Below, in pieces: positions 1 to 8,512 of a DNA stretch of 64,000 bases. Each line of letters starts with the position of its first letter. Positions within the stretch are counted from its first letter, which is position 1. Source of the DNA: an uncultured Bacilli bacterium (lineage in GTDB: Bacteria > Bacillota_I > Bacilli_A > RF39 > UBA660); NCBI GenBank assembly GCA_934177545.1, contig CAKPPI010000001.1:11936-75935 (forward strand), given 5' to 3'. The translations under genes and the position numbers were made by a program. The notes beneath the pieces are model-generated. The model had not been told where the DNA came from, made no database searches, and was given only the letters and a program-made list of their open reading frames with translations.

Positions 1-31
1 GTATTACTCCTAAGAAAAAAATATTAAAACT

Positions 32-65
32 AAGTAACTAACCCTATGATTAGTTGCTTTTTTTG
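32..65 (+). terminator. Intrinsic terminator of an upstream gene
   Basis: The arms AAGTAACTAA (32-41) and TTAGTTGCTT (50-59) pair around an 8-nt loop with one wobble-type mismatch, followed directly by a run of T. It closes a transcription unit whose gene lies outside the window, so the gene at 123 starts a new unit. Confidence 0.75.
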
Positions 66-66
66 A

Positions 67-95
67 TTGTTACCTAAATAATTTTGTGATATACT
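67..95 (+). promoter_or_regulatory. Sigma-A type promoter of the phosphorelay operon
   Basis: TTGTTA (67-72), a 17-nt spacer and TATACT (90-95). The Shine-Dalgarno region AGGTGG lies at 109-114, ahead of the TTG start at 123. Confidence 0.6.
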
Positions 96-122
96 CTTAT
101 TGTTAAGGTAGGTGGTAGAGTT

Positions 123-1952
123 TTGAGCAGTATGTACTTTACAATTAGTGGCTTATTTTGTATAGTGCTATTAATGATACTATTCTTTTCTAAAAGTAGA
201 ATAGATAGTAAAGAAACTAAACTATATGGTTTTATGCTACTTAGTAGTTTCTTTGATGTAATTTTAGTATTAGCAGAGCTTACAATAACTTATTATTTCC
301 TAGATGATGTTAATATGTATTTAGTAAAAGGATTAAATAAAATAGACTTTATTCATTATATAATGTGGCCGACATTACTTAGTCTATATACAATTTATGT
401 TACCTATCTAGATGAAGAAAAATATAATAAAGCGAAAAAGATATTCTTAACTATAGATATAATTGCTATTCTTATCGAGTTTATGTTACCAATTAATATA
501 ATATCTAATAAAGAAGCAATGGGAGTTACAGGTATTGGACCAACCTTTGTTTTTCTAATATCTTCTTTCTATGTAATAGTAAATATAATTATTTTAATAA
601 AGAATTATAAGAAAATTAAGAATAAAAAAAATCTTCCATTTCTTTTCTTTCTTATCTTTATAATAATAGCTATGCTACTTAGAGTTTATAATCCAACATT
701 AATAGTAATACCAGCTATAATTGTTTATATTAATATGATAATGTATTTTACAATTGAAAACCCTGATGTTAAACTGATAGAAGAGATTAATATAGCTAAA
801 GAGTCAGCTATTAAAGCTAGTAATGCTAAGACTGAATTCTTATCAAATATGTCTCATGAGATAAGAACACCACTTAATGCGATAGTTGGGTTTTCAGAAG
901 CTTTACAAAGTGATGAGAGAATACCAGTAGAGACTAAGGAAGATATTAAGAATATAGTAATGGCTAGTGATAGTTTATTAGAAATAGTAAATGGTATATT
1001 AGATATTTCTAAGATAGAAGCTGATAAATTAGAAATTATTAATACAACTTATTCACCTAGAAAAATATTTGATGAATTAGTAGTATTAACTAGAGGAAGA
1101 CTTGGATTTGAGAAACAAATAGAATTTAGAACAAGTTTTAGTAGTGATATACCAACTACTTTGTATGGAGATTATGCAAGAGTAAAACAAATAGTTTTAA
1201 ACTTATTAACTAATGCTGTTAAGTATACTAATGAAGGATATATTAGTTTTACGGTAGAATGTGTTAATATAAATAAAGATTTATGTAGATTAATTATTTC
1301 TGTTGAAGATAGTGGTATAGGAATTAAAAAAGATAAAATAGATAAATTATTTACTAAATTTGAACGCCTTGATGAAGAGAAAAATATTACTATTGAAGGT
1401 ACTGGTCTTGGACTTGCTATTACTAAAAAACTAGTTGAATTAATGCATGGGAAGATGGTAGTTCAAAGTATCTATGGTAAAGGAAGTAAGTTTACTGTAT
1501 CACTTGATCAAAAGATAGTTGCTACTAAAGAAAAAGAAGAAATTAAAGAAAAAACAGTAGTAAAAGGTAACTATAAAGGAAAAAGAGTTTTAGTAGTAGA
1601 CGATAATAAACTTAATCTAAAAGTAGCAGAAAGACTATTAAGAGAGTATAATTTATTTGTAGATGAAGTAGCAAGTGGATTTGATGCTATAGATAGAATT
1701 AATATGGGAGTACCTTATAATCTAATCCTAATGGATGATATGATGCCTAAGATGAGTGGGTGTGAAACTTTAAAAGAATTAAAGAAGAATAAAGACTTTC
1801 ATACTAAGATAGTGGCACTAACTGCTAATGCTATTTCTGGAATGAGAGAAAAATACTTAAGTGTTGGTTTTGATGATTATTTAGCTAAACCAATAAAAAA
1901 AGAAGAGTTAGAAGTTATTTTAGATAAATATTTAAAGGAGGATAAGAAATGA
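123..1952 (+). CDS. Hybrid sensor histidine kinase / response regulator
   Basis: Membrane kinase of 609 aa that autophosphorylates on His and passes phosphate to its own receiver. Residues 1-220 are hydrophobic with about six to seven membrane segments and no recognisable extracellular sensor. The H-box (SHEIRTPLNA) has the phospho-His at residue 245. The ATPase motifs NLLTNAVKYT, DSGIGI and GTGLGLAIT follow. A C-terminal receiver starts at RVLVVDD; Asp538 in LMDDMMP is the likely acceptor and LAKPI holds the conserved Lys. A TTG start at 123 is preferred because AGGTGG lies 8 nt upstream; the ATG at 132 is the alternative. It overlaps the next gene by 4 nt (ATGA), so the two are translationally coupled. 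The stimulus is unknown. Confidence 0.9.
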   Translation: MSSMYFTISGLFCIVLLMILFFSKSRIDSKETKLYGFMLLSSFFDVILVLAELTITYYFLDDVNMYLVKGLNKIDFIHYIMWPTLLSLYTIYVTYLDEEKYNKAKKIFLTIDIIAILIEFMLPINIISNKEAMGVTGIGPTFVFLISSFYVIVNIIILIKNYKKIKNKKNLPFLFFLIFIIIAMLLRVYNPTLIVIPAIIVYINMIMYFTIENPDVKLIEEINIAKESAIKASNAKTEFLSNMSHEIRTPLNAIVGFSEALQSDERIPVETKEDIKNIVMASDSLLEIVNGILDISKIEADKLEIINTTYSPRKIFDELVVLTRGRLGFEKQIEFRTSFSSDIPTTLYGDYARVKQIVLNLLTNAVKYTNEGYISFTVECVNINKDLCRLIISVEDSGIGIKKDKIDKLFTKFERLDEEKNITIEGTGLGLAITKKLVELMHGKMVVQSIYGKGSKFTVSLDQKIVATKEKEEIKEKTVVKGNYKGKRVLVVDDNKLNLKVAERLLREYNLFVDEVASGFDAIDRINMGVPYNLILMDDMMPKMSGCETLKELKKNKDFHTKIVALTANAISGMREKYLSVGFDDYLAKPIKKEELEVILDKYLKEDKK

Positions 1953-2725
1953 GAGATGTAACACTACTAACTAGTAATGGAGTAAATGTAGCTAAAAGCT
2001 TAGAATTATTTGGAGATATGACAACTTATGATAGTACCCTAAGTGACTTTTTAGCAGATATTAATGAAAAAGAAAATAAAATTAAGGCTTATAAAGAAAG
2101 TGGTGATATGGCTAACTATTCTATCTATGTTCATGGTCTAAAGAGTGATGCTAAATACTTTGGATTTGATGCTTTAGCAAATTATGCTTATCAACATGAA
2201 ATGGCTAGTAAAGAAAATAATCTTTACTTTGTAACAGAACACTTTGCAGAGTTAATCCTAGAACTAGATAGAATTGTACACTTAGTAAAACAATATTTAG
2301 GACTAGAAAGTGCTGGAGTACAAACTACTATTGTAACCCCTAAAAAAGATAGAGCTTTAATAGTAGTAGATGATTCAGCAGTTATTAAAAACTTTGTTTT
2401 AAAAATATTTGATCAACAGTTTGAAGTTTTAATGGCAGGAGATGGAGAAGAAGCCTTAAAAATGATAAATAATGCAAATGGTCAAAAAATAGTAGGAATG
2501 TTGCTTGACCTTAATATGCCAAACGTTGATGGATTCCAGGTATTAGAATACTTTAAAGACAACAATTTATTTGATTCTATTCCTGTATCAATAATTACCG
2601 GAGTAGGGGACAATACTTTGGTAGCTAAAGCTTTTGAATATCCAATCGTTGATATTATTAGAAAACCATTCAATGAAAGAGACATAAAAGCAGTAGTAGA
2701 AAAAACAATTCAATATGCTCACTAA
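1949..2725 (+). CDS. Hpt domain - receiver domain phosphorelay protein
   Basis: Soluble 258-aa protein that probably accepts phosphate from the upstream hybrid kinase. Residues 1-120 are helical with an Hpt-like motif (YVHGLKSDAKYFG), whose His is the candidate phospho-carrier. Residues about 130-255 are a receiver with the acidic pair VVDD, acceptor Asp in LLDLNMPNVDG, a Thr in IITG, and the Lys in IRKPF. There is no DNA-binding, GGDEF or other output domain, so the relay must end on a protein encoded elsewhere or act by protein contact. Start ATG at 1949 lies inside the kinase stop (ATGA) with AAAGGAGG just upstream. The domain order Hpt-REC is less common than REC-Hpt. Confidence 0.85.
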   Translation: MRDVTLLTSNGVNVAKSLELFGDMTTYDSTLSDFLADINEKENKIKAYKESGDMANYSIYVHGLKSDAKYFGFDALANYAYQHEMASKENNLYFVTEHFAELILELDRIVHLVKQYLGLESAGVQTTIVTPKKDRALIVVDDSAVIKNFVLKIFDQQFEVLMAGDGEEALKMINNANGQKIVGMLLDLNMPNVDGFQVLEYFKDNNLFDSIPVSIITGVGDNTLVAKAFEYPIVDIIRKPFNERDIKAVVEKTIQYAH

Positions 2726-2741
2726 AAAAATTAAAAAGAAT

Positions 2742-2771
2742 TTGACATAGTTCGACAAAATGTGTTATTAT
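2742..2771 (+). promoter_or_regulatory. Strong promoter for the 2776-2944 RNA
   Basis: TTGACA (2742-2747), an 18-nt spacer and TATTAT (2766-2771). It places a transcript start near 2778, at the base of the first RNA stem. No open reading frame follows before the terminator at about 2944. Confidence 0.65.
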
Positions 2772-2775
2772 TTTA

Positions 2776-2944
2776 TTGGGAAGTTGGTACAACGATTGAG
2801 TATAAACTTGTGCTTATCTTAAAACGATGTGGTATCCATAAATTTTATATCTAGTTGTAAACTTCCCAACACTTACGTAGTAGGTGTAAAGAGGGAAAAA
2901 TAGTACTCCGATCATTTTTTCCCTCTTTGTGCCTACTACATTTT
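2776..2944 (+). ncRNA. Structured non-coding RNA of unknown family
   Basis: A region of about 170 nt with its own promoter and terminator and no ORF. Domain 1 is a rod closed by TTGGGAAGTT (2776-2785) with AACTTCCCAA (2860-2869); a GG bulge then leads to TACAAC (2788-2793) paired with GTTGTA (2854-2859). Domain 2 is a 24-bp hairpin, 2877-2900 with 2916-2939, in which three consecutive wobble pairs interrupt Watson-Crick pairing; four T follow, so it doubles as terminator. It lacks the SRP GGAA-loop signature, has no tRNA-like ends as in tmRNA, and differs from the single rod of 6S RNA. I do not recognise the family. Confidence 0.55.
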
Positions 2945-2954
2945 AATATGTTTG

Positions 2955-3149
2955 AGCAGGGGATATGATAAAATATCAAACTTATTTAGAGACTTCGTGG
3001 CTGGTGAAAACGAAGAAGAAGTATTTTATTACTACCTTTGTGAGTAGAATTATGAAAAGTAATTCCGGGTGACCGTTATTCTAAATAAAGTAAAACAGTG
3101 GATGGTACCGTGTTTATACACTCCTATGATTAATCATAGGAGTTTTTTG
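2955..3149 (+). promoter_or_regulatory. T-box riboswitch leader, probably threonine, for rnr-thrS
   Basis: The distal stem I motif GGCTGGTGAAAA (2999-3010) and the T-box core GATGGTACCGTG (3101-3112) are present. The antiterminator pairs GGA (3100-3102) with TCC (3122-3124) and GTGT (3110-3113) with ACAC (3118-3121). This excludes the terminator ACTCCTATGA (3120-3129) / TCATAGGAGT (3134-3143), which ends in T6. The likely specifier is ACT at 3031-3033 (Thr), which agrees with thrS in the operon; ACC at 3034-3036 is also a Thr codon. Uncharged tRNA-Thr should favour read-through. Confidence 0.85.
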
Positions 3150-3168
3150 CTTTGTGAGGTATATAATT

Positions 3169-5469
3169 ATGATAAAAGAAAGACTTAAAACATATTTTAA
3201 AAAGAATAAACAATCTGTTGGAATCAATGAGTTGGCTAAAATATTAAAACTAACTAAAGAAGAGAAATCTGTTCTTTCTAAAAATTTGTATGAACTTGAA
3301 AAAGAAGGAACATTAATACTTACCGAAGACAATAAATATTTGCCAGTAGCAGATGAGTTTTATTTAAAATGCGGAGTAGTAAAACAGTCTAATAAGGGAA
3401 GACTTTATGTTGATTTGAAAAACGGTATACGTATACATCTTTCTGACAAATTTATGGATAAGGTAAAAGTAGGAGATACCGTATATGTAGAGGAGAAAGA
3501 GAAGGAAAATACTAAACATAATAAATATCATGAAGGAAATATTGTAAGAATTGTAAAAGAAACAGAAGGAGAGAGTCCTTTATCTTTAATGAAAGGAGTG
3601 CTTGAAAGAGATTATGATAGTAATAGATTGTTTTTAAAAAAAGATAATCATAAATACTTTGTTACAACTGGAAAAACAGCTAGTGCATATCCTCTTGATG
3701 TTGTTACTATCTTAGTAAACAATGTTACCAAAGAAGTTGAAGTTAAAGACATAATTGAAAGGAAACATAGCAAACATGTTTTTGAATGTATAGAAAATAA
3801 CGGAGTTAAAAAATGGGCACCAGTTGGTACTGAGTATTTTGAAATAGAAAAAAAACCAAGAGAAGATGATCAAGTTGGCAAAAGAGTTTTTGCAAGTTTA
3901 ATAGAAATTGATGATAAATATACAATAAGTATAGAAAAAGAAATAAGTGCTAAGACTAAGATGGAAAAAGTAATATTTTCTTCATTGTTAGAACATGGAT
4001 TTGCTACTTCTTTTTCCAATAAAGCTATTTTAGAAGCCGAAAGAGTATCAAATAAGAAAGATGATTTTAAGAGGAGAGATTTATGTGACTTAGAGACTTT
4101 TACTATAGATTCGATTTATGCAAAAGATTTGGATGATGCTATTTCTTTAGTGCGAGAGGAAGATAATTTTGTATTATATGTATCTATTGCTGATGTATCG
4201 TTTTATGTTAGACCAGAAATGAGAGTGTTTGATGAGGCACTTGATAGGGCTACATCGGTTTATCCTGCTGATACAGTGTCTCCAATGATACCAACTATTT
4301 TGTCAAATAATAGTTGTTCACTAAATCCTAATGAAGATAAATATGCACTAACTTTAAAAATAGTTTTGGACAAAATGGGAAATACTAAGGATTTTGAAAT
4401 ATTTCCAAGTATTATTAAAAGTGATTTGAAGATGAGTTATGAAAAGGTAGATAATTTGTTATTAGGAAAGGATAAACCATTAGAATATTTATCTCATTAT
4501 AGAACATTAATAAACATGTATCATTTAGCTAATCTTTTGTTAAATAAGAGATTAGAAAAAGGAATGCTAGGATTAGAAGGGATAGATATAAATTTTGATA
4601 TAGATGATCTTGGTAATCCATTATCTATCAATGAACGGACTAAAGGGCCAGCTGGAATGATTATTGAAAATTTTATGTTGTTAGCTAACCAAACAGTAGC
4701 AGACTATGCCTATTATTTAGGTATACCGTTTGTTTATAGAAATCATGAGGGACCAGATTTTTCTAAGAAAAAAAGCTTAGAACGAGATCTTAATAGAGTA
4801 GATAAGAGAATAAAACATATACCTAATATAGATGATCCTGTTAAGATGCAACAATTTTTCCTGACGGTTACTAAAGGAAAAAACGAAGAAGAAGTCAAAA
4901 TGCTTTCAGAAATATTTATTAAAAATTTTCAAAGAGCATATTATAGTGATCAAAATATTGGGCACTACGGATTAGTTATACCAAGATATGCCACATTTAC
5001 ATCGCCGATTAGAAGAGGTAGTGATTTATTAAATCATCTTTTCTTGAATGAAGTTTTAAGATATAATGGTAATGATCAAAGTTTAACTGAGATTAAAAGT
5101 AGTTTATCAGCAATAACAGAACACTTATCAACTATGCAGGAAGAAGCAGAACAAGTTGAAAATGAGGTTAATTTCTATTTGTTAAAGAAATATAGTAAAG
5201 AATTTAGTGGAGTAGTACTTCCTGCTAGTTTAAACTTCCTGCGAGAAGATATGGCTTATTTAAAAACAGATAACTTAATACCAGGTATTATTAATAGGAG
5301 TAGTAGATATCAGATTAATACAATAAATGGAACACTATATGATAAGAAGATAGATAAGCTTTATCATCTCGGGGATAAGGTAGCAGTAGAAATTAAAGAT
5401 AAAAAAGCAGTAAGAAATCAAATAACATTTGATTTAGTAGAAAAAGAAAAAATATTGATTAAAAGATAG
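3169..5469 (+). CDS. rnr: Ribonuclease R (3'-5' exoribonuclease)
   Basis: RNR/RNase II family hydrolytic exoribonuclease that degrades structured RNA. An N-terminal winged helix (about residues 1-60) and cold-shock-type OB domains come first. The RNB catalytic domain follows, with the acidic motif KDLDDAISL and the SPIRRGSDLLNH motif. A C-terminal S1-like domain (about residues 675-760) ends the protein. The ATG at 3169 is chosen because GAGG (3156-3159) lies 9 nt upstream; an in-frame GTG at 3154 has no ribosome site. It is the first gene behind the T-box and thrS follows 12 nt later. Control of an RNase by threonyl-tRNA charging is unusual; rnr more often sits with secG and smpB. Confidence 0.93.
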   Translation: MIKERLKTYFKKNKQSVGINELAKILKLTKEEKSVLSKNLYELEKEGTLILTEDNKYLPVADEFYLKCGVVKQSNKGRLYVDLKNGIRIHLSDKFMDKVKVGDTVYVEEKEKENTKHNKYHEGNIVRIVKETEGESPLSLMKGVLERDYDSNRLFLKKDNHKYFVTTGKTASAYPLDVVTILVNNVTKEVEVKDIIERKHSKHVFECIENNGVKKWAPVGTEYFEIEKKPREDDQVGKRVFASLIEIDDKYTISIEKEISAKTKMEKVIFSSLLEHGFATSFSNKAILEAERVSNKKDDFKRRDLCDLETFTIDSIYAKDLDDAISLVREEDNFVLYVSIADVSFYVRPEMRVFDEALDRATSVYPADTVSPMIPTILSNNSCSLNPNEDKYALTLKIVLDKMGNTKDFEIFPSIIKSDLKMSYEKVDNLLLGKDKPLEYLSHYRTLINMYHLANLLLNKRLEKGMLGLEGIDINFDIDDLGNPLSINERTKGPAGMIIENFMLLANQTVADYAYYLGIPFVYRNHEGPDFSKKKSLERDLNRVDKRIKHIPNIDDPVKMQQFFLTVTKGKNEEEVKMLSEIFIKNFQRAYYSDQNIGHYGLVIPRYATFTSPIRRGSDLLNHLFLNEVLRYNGNDQSLTEIKSSLSAITEHLSTMQEEAEQVENEVNFYLLKKYSKEFSGVVLPASLNFLREDMAYLKTDNLIPGIINRSSRYQINTINGTLYDKKIDKLYHLGDKVAVEIKDKKAVRNQITFDLVEKEKILIKR

Positions 5470-5481
5470 GAGAGATAAAAA

Positions 5482-7239
5482 ATGAAAAATATAAAAGAAG
5501 ATAAAATATTAATGCCGCTTAATCATAGTTGTGCACACTTATTAGCAGAAGCAGTAAAAAGTTTATATCCAAAGGCTAAGTTTTGGGTAGGACCAGTTAT
5601 TGAAGAAGGATTTTATTATGATATAGATTTAGGAGATAAGACTCTAACTGATGAAGATCTACCTAGAATAGAAAAAGAAATGAAAAAGATTGCTAAAGGT
5701 AATAAAAGAATAGTACGTCATGAACTATCTAAAGAGGAAGCTTTAGAAATGTTTAAAGATGATCCTTATAAGATAGACCTTATTAATGAGTTTCCTGCTG
5801 ATGAAGTTATTACTTGTTATACCCAAGGGGAGTTTACTGATCTTTGTCGTGGACCACATGTTGAATCTACTAAAGAATTAAGACATTTTAAATTATTAAA
5901 GTGTAGTGGAGCCTACTATAAGGGTGATTCTAAAAATAAAATGTTACAAAGAATCTATGGCGTATGTTACCAAAATGAAGAAGATTTAGAATCTCACTTA
6001 AAGGAACTAGAAGAAGCTAAAGAGCGAGATCATAGAAAACTAGGTAAAGACTTAGGAATATTTATGTTATCAGACTTAGTAGGTAGAGGACTACCTCTAT
6101 GGTTACCTAATGGTTATACTTTATGGAGAACAATTCAAAACTATATAACTGAAAAAGAAGTAGAGCATGGTTATAAACATGTCCATACTCCAGACCTTGG
6201 TAGTATAGAGCTATATAAGACATCTGGACACTGGGATCATTATAAAGATGATATGTTCCCACAAATGGAGTTAGATGAAGAAGCATACGTTCTTCGTCCA
6301 ATGAACTGTCCTCATCATATGGTTATCTATGGTAATAGACTTCATTCATATCGTGATTTACCAATAAGAATAGCAGAAATAGCTAATGACTTTAGATATG
6401 AAGCAGCAGGAGCAGTAAAAGGTATTGAAAGAGCAAGATCATTTACTCAAAATGATTCACATATATTCTGTACTCCAGAACAAATAGAAGAAGAGTTTAA
6501 AGGTGTATTAGATTTAATTATTGAAGTATATAAAGATTTCAATATAGATATAACTAAACATAAGTTTAGATTATCTTTAAGAGATAAAAATGATAAAGAA
6601 AAATACTTTGATGATGATGAGATGTGGAATAGAGCAGAAGATGCTTTAAGAAAAGTATTAACAGATTTAAAAGTAGACTTTATAGAAGCAGAAGGAGAAG
6701 CAGCATTCTATGGACCAAAACTTGATATTTTAATTAAACCAGCTGTTGGTAATGAAGTAGCTATTCCAACTATTCAGTTAGATTTCTTACTACCAAGAAG
6801 ATTTAATTTAACTTATATAAATGAACAAGGAGAAAAAGTAACTCCAGTTGTTATCCATAGAGCTATATTAGGTTCTCTTGATAGATTTATAGCCTTCTTA
6901 TTAGAGGAGACTAAAGGTAATTTACCACTATGGTTAGCACCAGTTGGGGTAGAAGTTATTCCAGTATCTAGTGAACATCATTTAGAATATGCTAAGAATG
7001 TTTATCAAGAACTTCTTAAGAATGGTATAAGAGTAGAATTAGATGACCGTAATGAAAAATTAGGATATCGCCTAAGAGAAGCTCAAACTAGAAAGATTAA
7101 TTATACTTTAATATTAGGAGATAATGAAAAATTAGATAGAACAGTAAGTTATAGATTACATGGTGAAAAAGAAACTACTACTGTTAGTTTGGATGAGTTT
7201 ATCAAACTATTAAATGATGAAATATCAAATAAAAGATAA
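5482..7239 (+). CDS. thrS: Threonyl-tRNA synthetase lacking the N-terminal TGS domain
   Basis: Charges tRNA-Thr in the cytoplasm. The 585-aa protein begins directly with the editing domain: HSCAH near residue 16 is the HxxxH motif and CRGPH follows. The catalytic core has class II motif 2 (FRYEAAGAVKG), the zinc-site MNCPHH and motif 3 (HRAILGSLDRF). A C-terminal anticodon-binding domain covers about residues 485-580. Typical bacterial ThrRS is about 640 aa with an N-terminal TGS domain, absent here. The start is fixed by GGAGAG just upstream, and no extended in-frame N-terminus fits because rnr ends 12 nt away. It is co-transcribed with rnr under the Thr-type T-box. Confidence 0.95.
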   Translation: MKNIKEDKILMPLNHSCAHLLAEAVKSLYPKAKFWVGPVIEEGFYYDIDLGDKTLTDEDLPRIEKEMKKIAKGNKRIVRHELSKEEALEMFKDDPYKIDLINEFPADEVITCYTQGEFTDLCRGPHVESTKELRHFKLLKCSGAYYKGDSKNKMLQRIYGVCYQNEEDLESHLKELEEAKERDHRKLGKDLGIFMLSDLVGRGLPLWLPNGYTLWRTIQNYITEKEVEHGYKHVHTPDLGSIELYKTSGHWDHYKDDMFPQMELDEEAYVLRPMNCPHHMVIYGNRLHSYRDLPIRIAEIANDFRYEAAGAVKGIERARSFTQNDSHIFCTPEQIEEEFKGVLDLIIEVYKDFNIDITKHKFRLSLRDKNDKEKYFDDDEMWNRAEDALRKVLTDLKVDFIEAEGEAAFYGPKLDILIKPAVGNEVAIPTIQLDFLLPRRFNLTYINEQGEKVTPVVIHRAILGSLDRFIAFLLEETKGNLPLWLAPVGVEVIPVSSEHHLEYAKNVYQELLKNGIRVELDDRNEKLGYRLREAQTRKINYTLILGDNEKLDRTVSYRLHGEKETTTVSLDEFIKLLNDEISNKR

Positions 7240-7244
7240 AAAGA

Positions 7245-7281
7245 AAACTACTAGGATTTGACTCTTAGTAGTTTTTTTCTT
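7245..7281. terminator. Bidirectional terminator between thrS and the lipoprotein gene
   Basis: AAACTACTA (7245-7253) pairs with TAGTAGTTT (7266-7274), with a T run on the plus strand. The A-rich left flank gives T residues on the minus strand, so it can also end the convergent gene that stops at 7280. Confidence 0.8.
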
Positions 7282-8170
7282 AATCATTAGTACCGTGATA
7301 TAACTCTTCTTTTAAAGTATCCAAGTTTTGATTCATTAAAGTGACATAATCACTTTTATTTTTTCTTGCTTCCTCTGTTAATAAATTCATGTGTTTAAAT
7401 GATGCAAAGGAAACAGTATTAGGATATTTATTAATAATATTTTGCACATTAGCAGTTGTCTTATCTTCTTCATAGTTAAATATCTTAGTAATCTTACCTT
7501 GTTTGATTAAAGTATCAATTTCACTTAAGTCCTTACTAGATGTATCATCATTTACTAAATATACTTTAACACCATATTTTTCTAGGAACTTATAAGCTGA
7601 ATTAGAAGTAACAATTGTCTTATAAGGAGCATTTTCAACTGCTAGTCTAATGTTAGCATCTAACTCAGAAACTGTTATCTTTAATGTTTCGTAATTTTTA
7701 TCAATTTCTTTTCTCAAATAATTATTTTCTACATATTCTTTTAAACTAATTCTAACATTTTGACACATCATTAACATAAATGAGGGATCATTCCATAACT
7801 CTTCCGTATCATTATTATCTTCTAAAACATAAGAACTATCAATTATTTTTAAGTTACTATTATAATCAAGTAGTTTAACAGCTAAGTTTCTTTCTCTCTC
7901 AATTAGACCAGTATAGATAAGTAAATCTTGACTAGCTAAATCTTCTTTTCTTTTATTAGTTATTTTATAAGTTTTAGTATTAACTCCATCTGGATAGACC
8001 GATGAGATAGTAGCATGCTTTCCATATAAGCTTGATATTATATATTCATTAGGATAGTTTGTAGTGATAATCGATATATCTTCCATATTATCCCTTCTAC
8101 ATGCACAAGTGGTTAGGACTAATCCTAAGCATATTATTATTTGTAAAAATAAACGTCTATTTTTTTTCAT
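7280..8170 (-). CDS. ZnuA/AdcA-like metal-binding-fold lipoprotein with altered ligand sites
   Basis: Predicted lipoprotein of 296 aa with a signal peptide ending in the lipobox LTTC (Cys near residue 22). The fold resembles cluster A-1 substrate-binding proteins for Zn or Mn. The family's metal histidines appear replaced. The usual DPHxYEP region reads GVNTKTYKI, the PHxWL region reads ELWNDPSF, and the SHxAFxY region reads [13 protein letters not shown]. No ABC ATPase or permease gene is adjacent. It overlaps yidD by 14 nt, so the two are one unit. It may bind another ligand or have lost transport function; the fold assignment is stronger than any functional claim. Confidence 0.7.
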   Translation of the reverse strand: MKKNRRLFLQIIICLGLVLTTCACRRDNMEDISIITTNYPNEYIISSLYGKHATISSVYPDGVNTKTYKITNKRKEDLASQDLLIYTGLIERERNLAVKLLDYNSNLKIIDSSYVLEDNNDTEELWNDPSFMLMMCQNVRISLKEYVENNYLRKEIDKNYETLKITVSELDANIRLAVENAPYKTIVTSNSAYKFLEKYGVKVYLVNDDTSSKDLSEIDTLIKQGKITKIFNYEEDKTTANVQNIINKYPNTVSFASFKHMNLLTEEARKNKSDYVTLMNQNLDTLKEELYHGTND

Positions 8171-8396
8171 TAATTACTCCTTCTTTCTTCTTTATTACTG
8201 GATCATATCCAAAGCTAGCTCCAGGGTGACATCTAAAGATTCTTTTTATTCCAAGATATAGTCCTTTAACTGTTCCATACTCATTAAGAGCATCTATCAT
8301 ATAATTAGAACAAGTTGGATAAAAGTGGCAGCTAGCATGATAATATCCAGGTGTTTTTTGATATATTTTAATCAAAGCGATAATCATCCTCTTCAT
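8157..8396 (-). CDS. yidD: YidD membrane protein insertion efficiency factor
   Basis: Small 79-aa member of the YidD (Haemolytic/DUF37) family, a peripheral membrane protein that helps YidC insert proteins. Family signatures are visible: [20 protein letters not shown] with its conserved cysteines, [10 protein letters not shown], and [16 protein letters not shown]. YidD genes usually sit in the rnpA-yidC-rpmH region; here it heads a two-gene unit with the ZnuA-like lipoprotein. GAGGA precedes the ATG at 8396, and a good promoter lies upstream. Confidence 0.93.
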   Translation of the reverse strand: MKRMIIALIKIYQKTPGYYHASCHFYPTCSNYMIDALNEYGTVKGLYLGIKRIFRCHPGASFGYDPVIKKKEGVINEKK

Positions 8397-8413
8397 AGAA
8401 TCCTCACAATCTT

Positions 8414-8442
8414 ATTGTACTATAGATTTTTCTATTTTACAA
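8414..8442 (-). promoter_or_regulatory. Promoter of yidD
   Basis: Read on the minus strand: TTGTAA (8442-8437), a 17-nt spacer and TACAAT (8419-8414). It is divergent from the promoter at 8453, only about 10 bp away. Confidence 0.65.
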
Positions 8443-8452
8443 ACGAAAATGG

Positions 8453-8481
8453 TTGAATAACTAGCAAATATTTGTTATCAT
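8453..8481 (+). promoter_or_regulatory. Promoter of surface locus A
   Basis: TTGAAT (8453-8458), a 17-nt spacer and TATCAT (8476-8481). The predicted transcript starts near 8488. From AATTAAAG onward the sequence closely matches locus B (from 52591), so the conserved block corresponds to the transcribed leader and not to the promoter. Confidence 0.6.
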
Positions 8482-8512
8482 TTAATTAAAGATAAGGAAG
8501 AGGTGATTAACT

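Noticed and set aside
2776..2944. Assignment as 6S RNA, SRP RNA or tmRNA
   Set aside because: No SRP tetraloop signature, no tRNA-like ends or tag ORF, and two separate domains instead of the single bubbled rod of 6S RNA.
8064..8261. Plus-strand frame opposite the lipoprotein and yidD genes
   Set aside because: It overlaps two well-supported minus-strand genes, has no family resemblance and no initiation signal.
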